Source of the DNA: Brevirhabdus sp.
GTDB lineage: Bacteria > Pseudomonadota > Alphaproteobacteria > Rhodobacterales > Rhodobacteraceae
NCBI GenBank assembly: GCA_024637315.1
Contig: JAGXFH010000040.1
Span: forward strand, 1-64,000
Length of the DNA stretch: 64,000 bases
Direction of reading: 5' to 3'
Each line of letters starts with the position of its first letter. The first letter of the stretch is position 1. Shown piece by piece: positions 47,816-57,075 of this stretch. The notes under the pieces were generated by a model that saw only the letters and a program-made list of their open reading frames with translations, did no database searches and was not told the DNA's origin. The translations under genes were made by a program, and so were the position numbers.

Positions 47816-48213
47816 CAGAAGAGTCCCAGGACCGCGCCGATGATGGTGCAGCCGCCGACGATGTAAACGCCATTGATCAGCGTCAGCGCCATCGGACGAC
47901 CTTCATAGGCGTGATTGGTAACCATCCAGGGTGCGGCAACGAACAGGCCGATGCCAAGGCCGGAAACCAGACCTTCTCCGAACGTGTCAATTCCGGCCAT
48001 GCCGAATATATGCCGCATCATTCCCGCCACAAGAATCACCGAAATCGCGCTGACGACATAGGGCCACGGACTGGAACCGCCTTCAGGCCTTCCATCGGCT
48101 GACTGAGCGATGCCGGCAGCGGCCATCCAGGATTTGGCGTTGGTCATGTACCAGACTGCCCCGAACGCATAGGCCGCGGCGGCGGCCAACAGAACTGCAA
48201 CGAACTGCATCAT
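47815..48213 (-). CDS. DUF1761 membrane protein
   Basis: This 132-residue membrane protein has about four hydrophobic segments (MQFVAVLLAAAAAYAFGAVWYM; YVVSAISVILVAGMM; GLVSGLGIGLFVAAPWMVTNHAY; GVYIVGGCTIIGAVLGLF). GAVWYMTNAKSWMAAAGI and WMVTNHAYEGRPMALTLING fit the DUF1761 family of unknown function. Transcribed alone, it ends directly against the terminator of the opposing transcript. Confidence 0.8.
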   Translation of the reverse strand: MMQFVAVLLAAAAAYAFGAVWYMTNAKSWMAAAGIAQSADGRPEGGSSPWPYVVSAISVILVAGMMRHIFGMAGIDTFGEGLVSGLGIGLFVAAPWMVTNHAYEGRPMALTLINGVYIVGGCTIIGAVLGLF

Positions 48214-48274
48214 GATTTCCCATCCTGTTCTCGCGTTTGGACTATGCGGCGTGTTCGCCGAATCTCAAAGCGTT

Positions 48275-48694
48275 TCACAGACCGCCAAGGTCGCAAACGA
48301 TTTTCCACTCGGCTTCAGTAACGGGCTGCACAGACAACCGGGTGTTGTTCACCAGAACCATGTCGGTCAGCCGGGCGTCTGACTTGCACATCGCCAGGGT
48401 CACAGGATTCGGCATTGGCCGGACCGCCTTGATGTCCACGCATTCCCAGCGCGGATCGTCGGTGGTGCTGTCAGGATGAGCCTCGGCGCAGACCTCGACA
48501 ATGCCGACCACGGCCTTTTCATCCTGTGAATGATAAAAGAAACCCTGATCCCCCAGCTTCATCGCCCGCATGTTGTTGCGGGCCTGATAATTGCGCACAC
48601 CATCCCACTGCTCGCCCTCTTCGCCCCTGGCAACCTGCTGGTCCCAACTCCATGTCGACGCTTCCGATTTGAACAGCCAGTAACGCATCATCAT
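48275..48694 (-). CDS. EVE-domain protein (Thy28-like)
   Basis: This 139-residue EVE domain, related to PUA/YTH folds, has RYWLFKSEASTWSWDQQV, WDGVRNYQARNNMRAMKLGDQGFFYHS and VVGIVEVCAEAHPD. EVE domains are thought to bind modified nucleic-acid bases. Three consecutive ATGs lie at the start; the first overlaps the gpsA stop by 4 bases. It is the last gene of tsaD-gpsA-EVE, next to a tRNA-modification gene. Confidence 0.85.
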   Translation of the reverse strand: MMMRYWLFKSEASTWSWDQQVARGEEGEQWDGVRNYQARNNMRAMKLGDQGFFYHSQDEKAVVGIVEVCAEAHPDSTTDDPRWECVDIKAVRPMPNPVTLAMCKSDARLTDMVLVNNTRLSVQPVTEAEWKIVCDLGGL

Positions 48695-49653
48695 TCCTCT
48701 TTCAGGGGGCGCGATAGCAAAAGCCCGATTGCCTCAGCTACCGACAATTGGTCTTCGATCAGGGCCGCAACCGTATCGGTCAACGGAACGTCCAGATTTC
48801 GGGCATTCGCCAGCGCAGACACGGCCTTCGCGGTCGATGCACCCTCGACTGTAACGCCTTGCGGTCGGGCTTGACCGCGCCCGATGGCAAGCCCATGGCT
48901 ATAGTTCCGGGATTTTTCCGAAGTGCAGGTAAGCACCAGGTCGCCGAAGCCGGACAGACCAGACAGCGTGTCGGTCGCGGCACCCGCCGATTCGGCAAAA
49001 CGCCGCATCTCGGCATAGCCGCGCGTGATGACAGAGGCGCGGGCGCTTTCGCCAAGGCCGGCGCCGATCGCCACGCCGGCAGCAATCGCCACGATGTTCT
49101 TGAGCGCGCCGCCAATCTCGACGCCGACGATGTCGGTGGTGCGGTAAAGTCGAAGATTGGCGGTGGAAAGGGCACGTTGCAGCGTTTCGGCAGCCACCGG
49201 AGTTTCCGCCGCGAGGGTCAGGGCCGTCGGCAGGCCCGCGGCGATATCGACGGCAAAGCTGGGGCCGGACAGGATCGCCGGCTCCGCGTCGGGCACCGCA
49301 TCGGCGATAATGCGCGTCGGTCCGCGACCGGTCGAAATCTCGACACCCTTGCAGCAGGCGACAAGTTTGCGACCGGCAAGAGAGGTTGCGTGAGCGGACA
49401 GAAACCCGGCGAGTTGCTGCGTCGGAACGGCGATCAGGCAGATCTGCGCCGCCTGGTCGAAACTGGCGGTCGGTGTCAGGGCGTCGGGAAATGCGAAACC
49501 CGGCAGTCGCGCGGCATTCTGGCGGGTGTCGCTCATGTCGTCGGCGTGGCTCTGGGTGCGCGCGATCAGGGCAACGTCACGGCCGTCCCGTGCAAGCGAA
49601 ATCGCCAGGGCTGTACCGAACGCGCCAGCGCCGAAGACGGATATTTCGGTCAT
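48691..49653 (-). CDS. gpsA: Glycerol-3-phosphate dehydrogenase [NAD(P)+]
   Basis: GpsA reduces dihydroxyacetone phosphate to sn-glycerol-3-phosphate for phospholipid synthesis. The Rossmann loop is [29 protein letters not shown], followed by [43 protein letters not shown], the catalytic-Lys segment [17 protein letters not shown] and [25 protein letters not shown]. Length is 320 residues. It overlaps tsaD and the EVE gene by 4 bases each. Confidence 0.95.
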   Translation of the reverse strand: MTEISVFGAGAFGTALAISLARDGRDVALIARTQSHADDMSDTRQNAARLPGFAFPDALTPTASFDQAAQICLIAVPTQQLAGFLSAHATSLAGRKLVACCKGVEISTGRGPTRIIADAVPDAEPAILSGPSFAVDIAAGLPTALTLAAETPVAAETLQRALSTANLRLYRTTDIVGVEIGGALKNIVAIAAGVAIGAGLGESARASVITRGYAEMRRFAESAGAATDTLSGLSGFGDLVLTCTSEKSRNYSHGLAIGRGQARPQGVTVEGASTAKAVSALANARNLDVPLTDTVAALIEDQLSVAEAIGLLLSRPLKEE

Positions 49654-50747
49654 GCCTTGGCCCCCTTCTTGCCGGATCCCAGCAGCGCGGGGCTTGTCCT
49701 GTCAAGCGGCCAGCGCGGGCGCGCCGACAGAGACATGTCATCGAAGAGGTCGAGTCGGTAGCGCTCGATCCCGGCCCATGCGATCATCGCGGCATTGTCG
49801 GTACAAAGTGCAAGCGGCGGCGCAACGAAGCTGGCGCCAGCCTCTGTCGAAACAGTCTCTAACGCTGATCTTATCGCCAGATTGGCCGCAACACCCCCGG
49901 CAACGGCAAAGGCGGGATTGTCGGGCTCGGTGGCCAGATACGCCTCCAGCGCCCGAACGGATTTCTGGGACAGCACATCCGCGACCGCCGCCTCGAACCC
50001 GGCGCAGAGATCGGCGCGGTCGCGGGCGTGCAAGCCTCGGCCCTCGGTCATCAGCCGATCACGTTCGCGCAGCAGGGCGGTCTTCAAACCCGAAAACGAC
50101 ATGTCGCAGCCCGCACGGTCCAGAAGCGGCCGGGGAAACGAGAATCGCCCTGGATCTCCTCCCTGCGCTTCGGCTTCGACTGCCGGGCCGCCGGGTTGCG
50201 GCAGGCCCAGCAACTTGGCGGTCTTGTCGAATGCTTCGCCGGGGGCGTCGTCGATGGTACCGCCAAGACGGCGAAAGCAGTCGGGCCCTTCGGCGATCAG
50301 GAACTGGCAGTGCCCACCAGAGACCAGCAGCATCAGGTAGGGAAAGGCCAGATTGTCGGTCAGTCTCGGGGTCAGCGCGTGGCCGGCCAGATGGTTGACC
50401 CCGATCAGCGGCAGTCCGGTACCGGCGGCGAGGCCCTTGGCGCACATCACACCAGCTAGAACGCCACCGATCAGCCCCGGACCGGCCGTCACCGCAATAG
50501 CGTCCAGGTCGGAAAGACCAATGTCCGCGGCCTGCAGCGCCGCCTCGATACAATGATCCAGCTTCTCAGTATGCGCCCGCGCCGCAATCTCGGGAACGAC
50601 ACCCCCATAATCGGCATGAAGGTCAGTTTGGCCCACTACAATACTGGAGAGGATCTCGGCGGCACCGCCAGGCACATGGCGAACGACAGCGGCGGCTGTA
50701 TCGTCGCAACTGCTTTCCAGCCCCAATAGTGTCAGCGTCTCGGTCAC
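49650..50747 (-). CDS. tsaD: tRNA N6-threonylcarbamoyladenosine transferase TsaD
   Basis: TsaD transfers the threonylcarbamoyl group to A37 of ANN-decoding tRNAs. The protein starts [17 protein letters not shown], with metal-binding His residues in [20 protein letters not shown] and [12 protein letters not shown], and has [12 protein letters not shown] place the start at GTG 50747 (365 residues); an in-frame start at 50807 adds residues without similarity. It is first in tsaD-gpsA-EVE and diverges from hemD. Confidence 0.94.
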   Translation of the reverse strand: MTETLTLLGLESSCDDTAAAVVRHVPGGAAEILSSIVVGQTDLHADYGGVVPEIAARAHTEKLDHCIEAALQAADIGLSDLDAIAVTAGPGLIGGVLAGVMCAKGLAAGTGLPLIGVNHLAGHALTPRLTDNLAFPYLMLLVSGGHCQFLIAEGPDCFRRLGGTIDDAPGEAFDKTAKLLGLPQPGGPAVEAEAQGGDPGRFSFPRPLLDRAGCDMSFSGLKTALLRERDRLMTEGRGLHARDRADLCAGFEAAVADVLSQKSVRALEAYLATEPDNPAFAVAGGVAANLAIRSALETVSTEAGASFVAPPLALCTDNAAMIAWAGIERYRLDLFDDMSLSARPRWPLDRTSPALLGSGKKGAKA

Positions 50748-50823
50748 GGATACGGCCTGTTGCGCGGATGTCGAGTGGCAGGTAACACCGGGACACGCCC
50801 CGTACAACAGCCCGAGGCCCGCC

Positions 50824-51525
50824 TTGCCCGAAACAGCGCCAACCGTCCTGCTGACCCGTCCGAAGGCGCAGTCCCAGCGGTTCGCGGCCGAACTCGGCTA
50901 TCCGCACATCGTGATATCGCCGATCATCAAGGTGGAAGCGCGGGATTTTTCTGTCGTTCCCAAGCATTTCGACCGGCTGATCTTCACTTCGGAGAATGGC
51001 GTCCGCTTCGCTGCCGCCAGGTGCGATCTGCGTGGAATGAAGGGGTATGCCGTCGGTCACCGCACTGCGGATGTCGGCGCCGAATTCGGCATCGACCTTT
51101 GCGCGGCCGGGGGGACGGCCGACCATCTAGTCGAACTCATCTCGCGGGACCGTCCCGCGGGCCGACTGCTGCATCTGCGCGGAGAACATAGCCGCGGCGC
51201 TATCGAAGACCGATTGAAAAACGTCGGAATAGAGACTGTTTCGGCCATCGTTTACGATCAGACGCCGCAACCTCTGACGCGGGGGGCAATGCAGGTTCTT
51301 GGCCGCAGCGGGTCAGTGATCCTGCCGATTTTCTCACCTCGAACCGCCGCGCTTCTGGCGCCGATGGTCCGTGATGCCAAGGCCGCGCTTGCGGTGATCG
51401 GGATCAGCGAGGCGGTTCTCGACGCCTGGTCAGGCCCCGAGCCGACGGAAAAGATCGCGCTGTCCGAGCCTTCGGGGGCGGCGATGCTTGCAGAAATACG
51501 TCGCCAAATCGGTGGAGCGGCTTGA
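50824..51525 (+). CDS. hemD: Uroporphyrinogen-III synthase HemD
   Basis: HemD closes and inverts hydroxymethylbilane to uroporphyrinogen III. The sequence is weakly conserved, but [75 protein letters not shown] and [18 protein letters not shown] fit the family. The context, followed by Mic60-like and HemY-like genes, is the standard alphaproteobacterial heme cluster. The start codon appears to be TTG 50824 (233 residues). hemC is not beside it. Confidence 0.87.
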   Translation: MPETAPTVLLTRPKAQSQRFAAELGYPHIVISPIIKVEARDFSVVPKHFDRLIFTSENGVRFAAARCDLRGMKGYAVGHRTADVGAEFGIDLCAAGGTADHLVELISRDRPAGRLLHLRGEHSRGAIEDRLKNVGIETVSAIVYDQTPQPLTRGAMQVLGRSGSVILPIFSPRTAALLAPMVRDAKAALAVIGISEAVLDAWSGPEPTEKIALSEPSGAAMLAEIRRQIGGAA

Positions 51526-51604
51526 GGGTCCCGGGTGTGGCCTATAGGCTTTGGGAAAAGGTCAGTAAAAAGCTCGCTTTACAGATTCGAAAGGTATTTA
51601 TGTC

Positions 51605-52813
51605 GTGGCACGCGCAAAGAAATCTCCAGCCAAGCCCGAATCCGCCGACGACACGACGGCGAAGACCGAAGATGCGACCGGGGCCCTGTCTGAAAGCGTT
51701 CAGGATGCGGTGGTGCTCGACGATTCGGATCAGGTTGTGGAGGCAGACGAACCCGCGCGGGCCGATGCCGATCTGCCTGCCGATCCGTCGGAAACAGACG
51801 CCCGGCAGGTCGAGGAAAGCAAGCCACCAGAACCGCCGGTCGCTGCGCCGCGTTCCGGCCCGGGATTCTTCACGCTGCTACTCGGCGGGGCATGTGCCGC
51901 AGCTCTTGGATTTGGCGTTTCGCAATATCTCGGCAATGATTCCTGGCCGTTCACCCAAGGCCCGTCCGAAGTCGAAACACTGACCCCTCGAATTGATCAG
52001 CAGGCAAGTCAGATAGAGACGCTGGCTGCAGATCTGGCGGCATTGGACGGCCAGCTGGCGGCAGCAACGACCGACAGTGGCCGTCTGGAGCAGATCGAAC
52101 AGACCGTTCAGGGGCTGAACGAGGCCGTCGATACTCTCGACCAGCGGATCGCCGATCTGGAGAATCGTCCGATTCCCGATGTGGGCGCCACGCGTGATGC
52201 TGTTGCGGCCTATCAGGATCAGCTTGCCGGCATGCGCGCCATGTTTGAAGAGGAACTGGCAAGGATCGAAGCCTCGCAGGCCACGGCGATCGAACAAGAG
52301 CAATCGGCGGCCGATCGGGCGAAATCCACCATGATCCGCGCCTCATTGGCGCAACTTCAAGCCGCGATTGATAACGGCGCACCCTATTCCGATGAAGTCC
52401 AGGCCCTGACCGATGCCGGGGTCGAGATCCCTCCGGCCCTGGCCCGGAATGCCACGCAGGGCGTTGCGACGGTTGCCGCGCTTCAGCAGAGCTTTCCCGC
52501 CGCCGCCCGCGAGGCGCTGAATGCCGCCATCCGGGCACAAGCTGATAGCGGCGAAGTCGACAGCTTTACTGCATTCCTGCGCACTCAGTTGGGTGCGCGG
52601 TCGCTTGAGCCGAAAGAGGGCAGCGATCCCGACGCTATCCTGTCTCGCGCCGAAGCCGCGCTGCGCGACGGTAACGTCGCCCGCACGCTGAGCGAACTGG
52701 AGGCGCTGCCCGAAGCCGGTGCGGCCCGCATGGCTGACTGGATGGCCACCGCGAAAACGCGCGAGGAAGCGGTTGCAGCCACTGCAGCACTTGCCGACAC
52801 GCTGAACAACTGA
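51605..52813 (+). CDS. Mic60/mitofilin-like membrane protein
   Basis: A GTG start after GAAAGG gives 402 residues. An acidic, Ala/Pro-rich cytoplasmic N-terminus of about 80 residues precedes one membrane segment (FFTLLLGGACAAALGFGVSQYLG). A long coiled coil follows (IDQQASQIETLAADLAALDGQLAAATTDSGRLEQIEQTVQGLNEAVDTLDQRIADLE), then a helical mitofilin-like C-terminus (AALRDGNVARTLSELEALPEAGAARMADWMATAKTREEAVAAT). Alphaproteobacterial Mic60 is encoded between hemD and hemY-like genes and shapes the inner membrane. Confidence 0.85.
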   Translation: MARAKKSPAKPESADDTTAKTEDATGALSESVQDAVVLDDSDQVVEADEPARADADLPADPSETDARQVEESKPPEPPVAAPRSGPGFFTLLLGGACAAALGFGVSQYLGNDSWPFTQGPSEVETLTPRIDQQASQIETLAADLAALDGQLAAATTDSGRLEQIEQTVQGLNEAVDTLDQRIADLENRPIPDVGATRDAVAAYQDQLAGMRAMFEEELARIEASQATAIEQEQSAADRAKSTMIRASLAQLQAAIDNGAPYSDEVQALTDAGVEIPPALARNATQGVATVAALQQSFPAAAREALNAAIRAQADSGEVDSFTAFLRTQLGARSLEPKEGSDPDAILSRAEAALRDGNVARTLSELEALPEAGAARMADWMATAKTREEAVAATAALADTLNN

Positions 52814-52823
52814 GGACACGAAT

Positions 52824-54299
52824 ATGCTCTGGTCGCTTATCAAGATCGTCCTCTTCATCACGGTGATCGCGGCGCTGACGCTTGGCGCAGCGTACCTGAC
52901 CGAATCTTCTGGCGGCATTCGCATCGCAATCGCCAATACGGAATTCAACCTTGGCCCGTTGCAGGCGGTCATTGCCGCCGTTGCACTGGTCGTCGCGATC
53001 TGGCTGTTTCTGAAACTGCTTAGCCTCTGCCTGGCGGTTCTGCGATTCCTGAACGGCGACGAAACCGCCATCTCTCGTTATTTCGATCGCAACCGCGAAC
53101 GCAAGGGGTTCGAGGCTCTGTCCGACGGCCTGATGGCGCTCGCCTCTGGCGAGGGGCGGCTGGCGATGTCGAAGGCAGCGAAAGCTGAAAAATATCTGAG
53201 CCGCCCGGAACTGACAAATCTTATTTCCGCGCAGGCTGCCGAAATCTCGGGCGACAACAAAAAGGCCGAAGATATTTACAAGCGCCTGCTGACCGACAAC
53301 CGAACCCGGTTCGTGGGTGTTCGAGGCATCATGAAACAGAAGCTTGCCAGTGGCGATACCGAAACCGCGATGAAGCTGGCCGAACGCGCCTTTGCGCTGA
53401 AACCGAAACATGAAGAGACCGGGGACATCCTGCTTCGCCTTCAGGCCGAAAACGAAGACTGGGCCGGAGCCCGCAAGACGCTGGGCGAGAAGTTGCGGCA
53501 AGGGCTATTGCCGCGCGATGTCCACAAGCGACGGGATGCGGTTCTGGCGCTGTCTGAGGCGCGCGAGGTGTTCCGCGATGGCAGCACGGTCGAGGCGCGC
53601 GAGGCCGCGATAGAGGCCAATCGGTTATCGCCCGACCTTATCCCGGCCGCTGTCATGGCAGCACAAGGCTACATCACCGACGACAAGTCGAAATACGCTG
53701 CACGGGTTCTGGCGAAGGCTTGGAACGTTCACCCGCATCCAGACCTCGCGGCGGCGTTCGCAAGCATCGAACCGAACGAGGATCCAACGGCCCGGATCAA
53801 GCGTTTTCGCGCCTTGACCAAGCTCAATCCGGATCATCCCGAAACGCGGATGCTGTTGGCTGAACTGAATATTGCCGCCGAAGATTTCGCCACCGCCCGT
53901 GCGGCCATTGGTGATCTGGTCGAGAACGATCCGACAGCCCGGTCGCTGACCATCATGGCCGCAATCGAACGCGGCGAGGGCAGCGACGAGAGTGTCGTGC
54001 GCGGCTGGCTGACCCGTGCCCTGACCGCCTCCCGCGGGCCGCAATGGGTTTGCGACAACTGCCAGAGCGTTCATTCGAACTGGGGTCCGGTTTGCCACAA
54101 TTGCAGCGGCTTCGACACGATGTCCTGGCGGGTTCCGGCAGAGGGTGAAGTGGCGATGCCGGCCTCGACCGAAATGCTGCCACTGATCGTCGGCAGGCAG
54201 ATTGAACCAGAGCCGGAGGCAGACGGCGCCGGCGACGAAGAGCTTGATGCGGACGGCGATGTGATAGTTGGAGAGGCGTCTTCGAGCAAAGAAAAATAG
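52824..54299 (+). CDS. hemY: HemY-like TPR membrane protein with C-terminal zinc ribbon
   Basis: This 491-residue protein has two N-terminal membrane segments (IVLFITVIAALTLGAAYL; LQAVIAAVALVVAIWLFLKLL) and the HemY_N region (FLNGDETAISRYFDRNRERKGFEALSDGLMALASGEGRLAMSKAAKAEKYL). TPR-like helices follow, then a Cys4 zinc-ribbon-like tail (WVCDNCQSVHSNWGPVCHNCSGFDTMSW) and an acidic end. The name follows the family; HemY of this type is not the protoporphyrinogen oxidase of Bacillus. It follows mic60 after 10 bases. Confidence 0.87.
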   Translation: MLWSLIKIVLFITVIAALTLGAAYLTESSGGIRIAIANTEFNLGPLQAVIAAVALVVAIWLFLKLLSLCLAVLRFLNGDETAISRYFDRNRERKGFEALSDGLMALASGEGRLAMSKAAKAEKYLSRPELTNLISAQAAEISGDNKKAEDIYKRLLTDNRTRFVGVRGIMKQKLASGDTETAMKLAERAFALKPKHEETGDILLRLQAENEDWAGARKTLGEKLRQGLLPRDVHKRRDAVLALSEAREVFRDGSTVEAREAAIEANRLSPDLIPAAVMAAQGYITDDKSKYAARVLAKAWNVHPHPDLAAAFASIEPNEDPTARIKRFRALTKLNPDHPETRMLLAELNIAAEDFATARAAIGDLVENDPTARSLTIMAAIERGEGSDESVVRGWLTRALTASRGPQWVCDNCQSVHSNWGPVCHNCSGFDTMSWRVPAEGEVAMPASTEMLPLIVGRQIEPEPEADGAGDEELDADGDVIVGEASSSKEK

Positions 54300-54306
54300 G
54301 GCTACA

Positions 54307-54324
54307 CACCCAAAGGTTTGGGTG
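54307..54324. terminator. Hairpin downstream of hemY (weak terminator)
   Basis: CACCCAAA and TTTGGGTG form a perfect 8-bp inverted repeat around GG, eight bases after the stop. CTAAAG rather than a T-run follows, so termination may be weak or Rho-assisted. Confidence 0.45.
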
Positions 54325-54343
54325 CTAAAGACCCGCCACATTG

Positions 54344-54382
54344 GCCGCTGTAGCTCAGCTGGTAGAGCACGTCATTCGTAAT
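54344..54382 (+). pseudogene. 5' half of tRNA-Thr(CGT), orphan copy
   Basis: GCCGCTG through CGTAAT, the first 39 bases of tRNA-Thr, is repeated exactly here (40 bases counting one flanking G), 125 bases upstream of the intact gene. It includes the acceptor 5' strand, D arm and anticodon loop, then breaks off into unrelated sequence at position 39. It cannot make a tRNA. A break at the anticodon loop is typical of tyrosine-recombinase attachment sites. The 86 bases between the copies (54383-54468) hold no gene. Confidence 0.85.
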
Positions 54383-54468
54383 TAGGAGGTCTCTCCGGGA
54401 ATGTCGTTCTAAACCAAAGAGTTCCGAGTGGACGAGTAAAATTAATAGGGCCATAGTAGGGCCCGCGG

Positions 54469-54544
54469 GCCGCTGTAGCTCAGCTGGTAGAGCACGTCAT
54501 TCGTAATGATGGGGTCGGGGGTTCGAGTCCCTTCAGCGGCACCA
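54469..54544 (+). tRNA. tRNA-Thr (anticodon CGT)
   Basis: Complete 76-base cloverleaf with encoded CCA. The acceptor stem GCCGCTG/CAGCGGC has discriminator A. The D arm is GCTC...GAGC; the anticodon stem CGTCA/TGATG carries loop TTCGTAA, with anticodon CGT at 54502-54504. The T arm has GTTCGAGT and two G-U pairs. It decodes ACG. The gene borders the accessory defence region, and its 5' half is duplicated upstream. Confidence 0.95.
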
Positions 54545-54545
54545 G

Positions 54546-54557
54546 TTTTCTAGAAAA
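54546..54557. repeat. 12-bp perfect palindrome after the tRNA
   Basis: TTTTCTAGAAAA lies directly after the tRNA CCA end, within an AT-rich 53-base stretch before ptuB. It may act as a tRNA transcription stop or a recombination-site arm. The rest of 54558-54597 shows nothing recognisable. Confidence 0.4.
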
Positions 54558-54597
54558 TTGTGTAATTTAAAAATTTAACCAAGCCTTGGCGTCTGCA

Positions 54598-55386
54598 CTA
54601 GAGAAGCGCTTCGACCCAAGCCCTGTCACGATGCGTTCCAATCGCAGAGCGGAAAAAGCTTGAATACTCATGCTCTGGGGAAAGGCGCTCCTGTAGACAG
54701 CTAATTACGTCCGGATGATTGCCTGCCAGACGAATAAGGGCATCAATGGCTCGCCATTGGCTTCTCTTACTCTCCGGTGTTGCGTAGGCGTTGAAGCCAA
54801 GCTGCTTAATGGTGAGCAAGGCTCTCTGGCAATCCCACTGACCGTCGTCTGAAGCAGGCTTCGTCTCACCATCGATCCCGTAAGCCAAAAGTTTGCAATC
54901 CTTCTCGTCACAGGGATCCAGAAGCTTGGGGCGCTCTTCTGAGATCGACATACCTGGTCTGATACATCGTTTCGACTCGTCCAGGAGTGGGAACTCGTTC
55001 GCTTTACCGTAGGTGACCCCATCAACATCCTTTTCCGGCCGATTACAACGTGGACACGAAAGCCGAAAGTTCCACCACTCGTACGCAATCCAGTAGTAGC
55101 CCGAGTCGCCGGGCATCTTGGTGCCATCAACCGTGATGCCTAGCTTTGGACGAAAATGATCCACGTCGAACGAAGCACGCTCGATCTTCGCCTCACAGTA
55201 CCAGCATTTCCCATGACTTTGCTCAATTAGCCAACCCTTTAATACTCTCCAGCTTCCGTGCTTGCGAAAGTACTCTGCTCGTTCTTTTTTCGTTGTGAGT
55301 GCGGCGAGTCCGCCAACGCGGCCTTTATGGATCTTGATCCAACGGGCGGGAAGGTACGGCGGATGCACGATATATATGAACCTCAA
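54598..55386 (-). CDS. ptuB: PtuB-like HNH endonuclease (Septu-type defence)
   Basis: This 262-residue protein has an HNH domain with zinc-knuckle cysteines: CWYC (61-64), FDVDHFRPK (Asp76-His77), WWNFRLSCPRCNR (Asn106, Cys111, Cys114, Asn115). This arrangement is that of the HNH proteins accompanying Septu PtuA and some retrons (TIGR02646-like). The start appears to be TTG 55386, overlapping the ptuA stop by 4 bases; MRFIYIVHPPYLP fits the usual short N-terminus. It is the last gene of the hsdR-to-ptuB operon. G+C looks lower than in core genes. Nuclease activity against phage or self DNA is inferred. Confidence 0.8.
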   Translation of the reverse strand: MRFIYIVHPPYLPARWIKIHKGRVGGLAALTTKKERAEYFRKHGSWRVLKGWLIEQSHGKCWYCEAKIERASFDVDHFRPKLGITVDGTKMPGDSGYYWIAYEWWNFRLSCPRCNRPEKDVDGVTYGKANEFPLLDESKRCIRPGMSISEERPKLLDPCDEKDCKLLAYGIDGETKPASDDGQWDCQRALLTIKQLGFNAYATPESKRSQWRAIDALIRLAGNHPDVISCLQERLSPEHEYSSFFRSAIGTHRDRAWVEALL

Positions 55387-57071
55387 TCGGACTTCTCCAC
55401 CAAGCCTTTGAGTAGTCCTTGAACCAGAGCCTCCAGAGCCTTTTGCTTGTTTTCTGGAGTAACGATGGCTCCTTCAAATTCCCCGTTGTCGGAAAGATCG
55501 AAGCGCGCACGTAGGTATTCCTGCTCCATTCGATCACGGGCCGCGAAGTTGAAGTCTAGCGTTTCCAGCTCCTCCCGAAGCTTGACTAATTTGTCCCGTT
55601 CACTCGGAGTTAGCTCCATTTTAACTGAAAGCCTATGTAGCTCAATTAGGCTTTCGTTCGTTTCCCGATCAAGGCTGGATCCTAAACCAAACATATCGCT
55701 CGTAATTATTCCGGAAAAACCCATTCCCTTAGGATCCAGGGCTGGATTTTCCGATCTGACAGCGCCCATTTCAGTGTCTCGGTAAAGGATTTGAACCTGT
55801 TCTTTTACGAGCTCAGCTATAGCCAATGGGTTATGAGTTGTTACTAGGATATGGCTACTTTGCTGATCGCCTTCAGTCTTGCCGGCGAATTCTTGAAGAT
55901 ATCTAAGGTAATCTACGCACCAACGAGGATTGAGGTGGGTATCGGGCTCGTCGAGAAGGAAAAGACTCTCCTTTTCGGCAGTAAAGCGTAGCAGCCCTAG
56001 CACAGTAAGAAGCTGCTGTTCGCCTTCGCTTAGCTCCCTAAACGTAACGCTGCCATCACTCTTCTTCAGTCGAATTCGTACCCGAACCTCATCGATCAGT
56101 TGCGAGACATGGGTACTTTCGAGGTCTCTGAAAAATGTCGCAGGTGCTTGCTCGCCCACAAGATCTCGCAACGCCCCGATATCTTTCAGGTAAAGGTACT
56201 TGAACTGTAGAGTTTTCTTGTTCCAGAGGGATACAGGCACGCTTCTGGATACATCGATTGGTGCCAGAGCGATGTCGTACAAACGATAGAGGAACTCGCT
56301 TACAATTCCGCGGGCGTTCCAAAAACGGGGATCGCCGTCAGCAGCGTTACTTTTCCAAGGCGGTTGTCGCAGAACAAATAGGACAGACTCGATGCCTTCA
56401 TCTGGATCAATTCCGAGATGATCGAGCAAGAATGAACGCACGTTCTCGTCCGATTTCTGGATCAAAAATGCGAGCAAAACAAAGTGACTATGAACTGGAA
56501 GAGCGTAAAACAGTCTCTTTAGCCCCGGGTCTTTGCCGCTCCGCAAAGCAGCATCGTATGTTTCAAGATAAGGGTTAAAAATCTCTTGCATCCGAAGGCT
56601 TTCGCCCGAGTAGTAACTGAAAACGTAGCGAGGTAGGTGTTTCTCATCATCTTTCAGAAAAGCGTTGAGTGAGAGCTTTTTCCCGCGCTGAGCTGAAATC
56701 TCCGGTTCACCTTCAATAAAAGGTGCAAGTGTTCCCGCTCCACGCGCTTCGGCATCTGTGGAGATGTGAATAAGGAATGGTTCCTTGGCCCGGTCGGGGT
56801 CAGCGTCAATTTCAATGTGCAGTGTGTCCACTCCGCTGCCCATGCGATATTTTAGAACAAAGGCGAAGGCCGGAGCCTTCTTCTGCATGATCAAGTCGCG
56901 GAAGATTATCGCCAGGGCTTCAAGGACATTGGACTTGCCTGTACCGTTCCAGCCAATCACCACAGTTACCCAATGATCTTGATCAAAATCGACGGACACA
57001 TTCTTGAGGTTCTTGAATCTGTGCGCAGGGCTGTTTTTCGCGCTCCCAATCTTTATCTTGTCTAACCGCAT
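55383..57071 (-). CDS. ptuA: PtuA-like ABC-type ATPase (Septu-type defence)
   Basis: This 562-residue SMC/ABC-like ATPase has Walker A GWNGTGKS (40-47), ABC signature LSEGEQQ (347-353), Walker B SLFLLDEPDTHLNP (369-382) and switch TTHNP (411-415). No TOPRIM domain is visible, which argues against OLD nucleases. Together with the following HNH gene it fits PtuA of Septu, where the ATPase assembles with PtuB and controls it. ATG 57071 lies 4 bases after the hsdS stop, so it is coupled to the type I R-M operon. One line in this gene (55441-55500) is 45% G+C by hand count, against about 63% in a core line. Confidence 0.82.
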   Translation of the reverse strand: MRLDKIKIGSAKNSPAHRFKNLKNVSVDFDQDHWVTVVIGWNGTGKSNVLEALAIIFRDLIMQKKAPAFAFVLKYRMGSGVDTLHIEIDADPDRAKEPFLIHISTDAEARGAGTLAPFIEGEPEISAQRGKKLSLNAFLKDDEKHLPRYVFSYYSGESLRMQEIFNPYLETYDAALRSGKDPGLKRLFYALPVHSHFVLLAFLIQKSDENVRSFLLDHLGIDPDEGIESVLFVLRQPPWKSNAADGDPRFWNARGIVSEFLYRLYDIALAPIDVSRSVPVSLWNKKTLQFKYLYLKDIGALRDLVGEQAPATFFRDLESTHVSQLIDEVRVRIRLKKSDGSVTFRELSEGEQQLLTVLGLLRFTAEKESLFLLDEPDTHLNPRWCVDYLRYLQEFAGKTEGDQQSSHILVTTHNPLAIAELVKEQVQILYRDTEMGAVRSENPALDPKGMGFSGIITSDMFGLGSSLDRETNESLIELHRLSVKMELTPSERDKLVKLREELETLDFNFAARDRMEQEYLRARFDLSDNGEFEGAIVTPENKQKALEALVQGLLKGLVEKSD

Positions 57072-57075
57072 CTGA

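Noticed and set aside
54383-54468. Degenerate 3' half of a second tRNA-Thr
   Set aside because: After base 54382 there is no match to the T arm or acceptor 3' strand, so this is not a full tandem tRNA copy.
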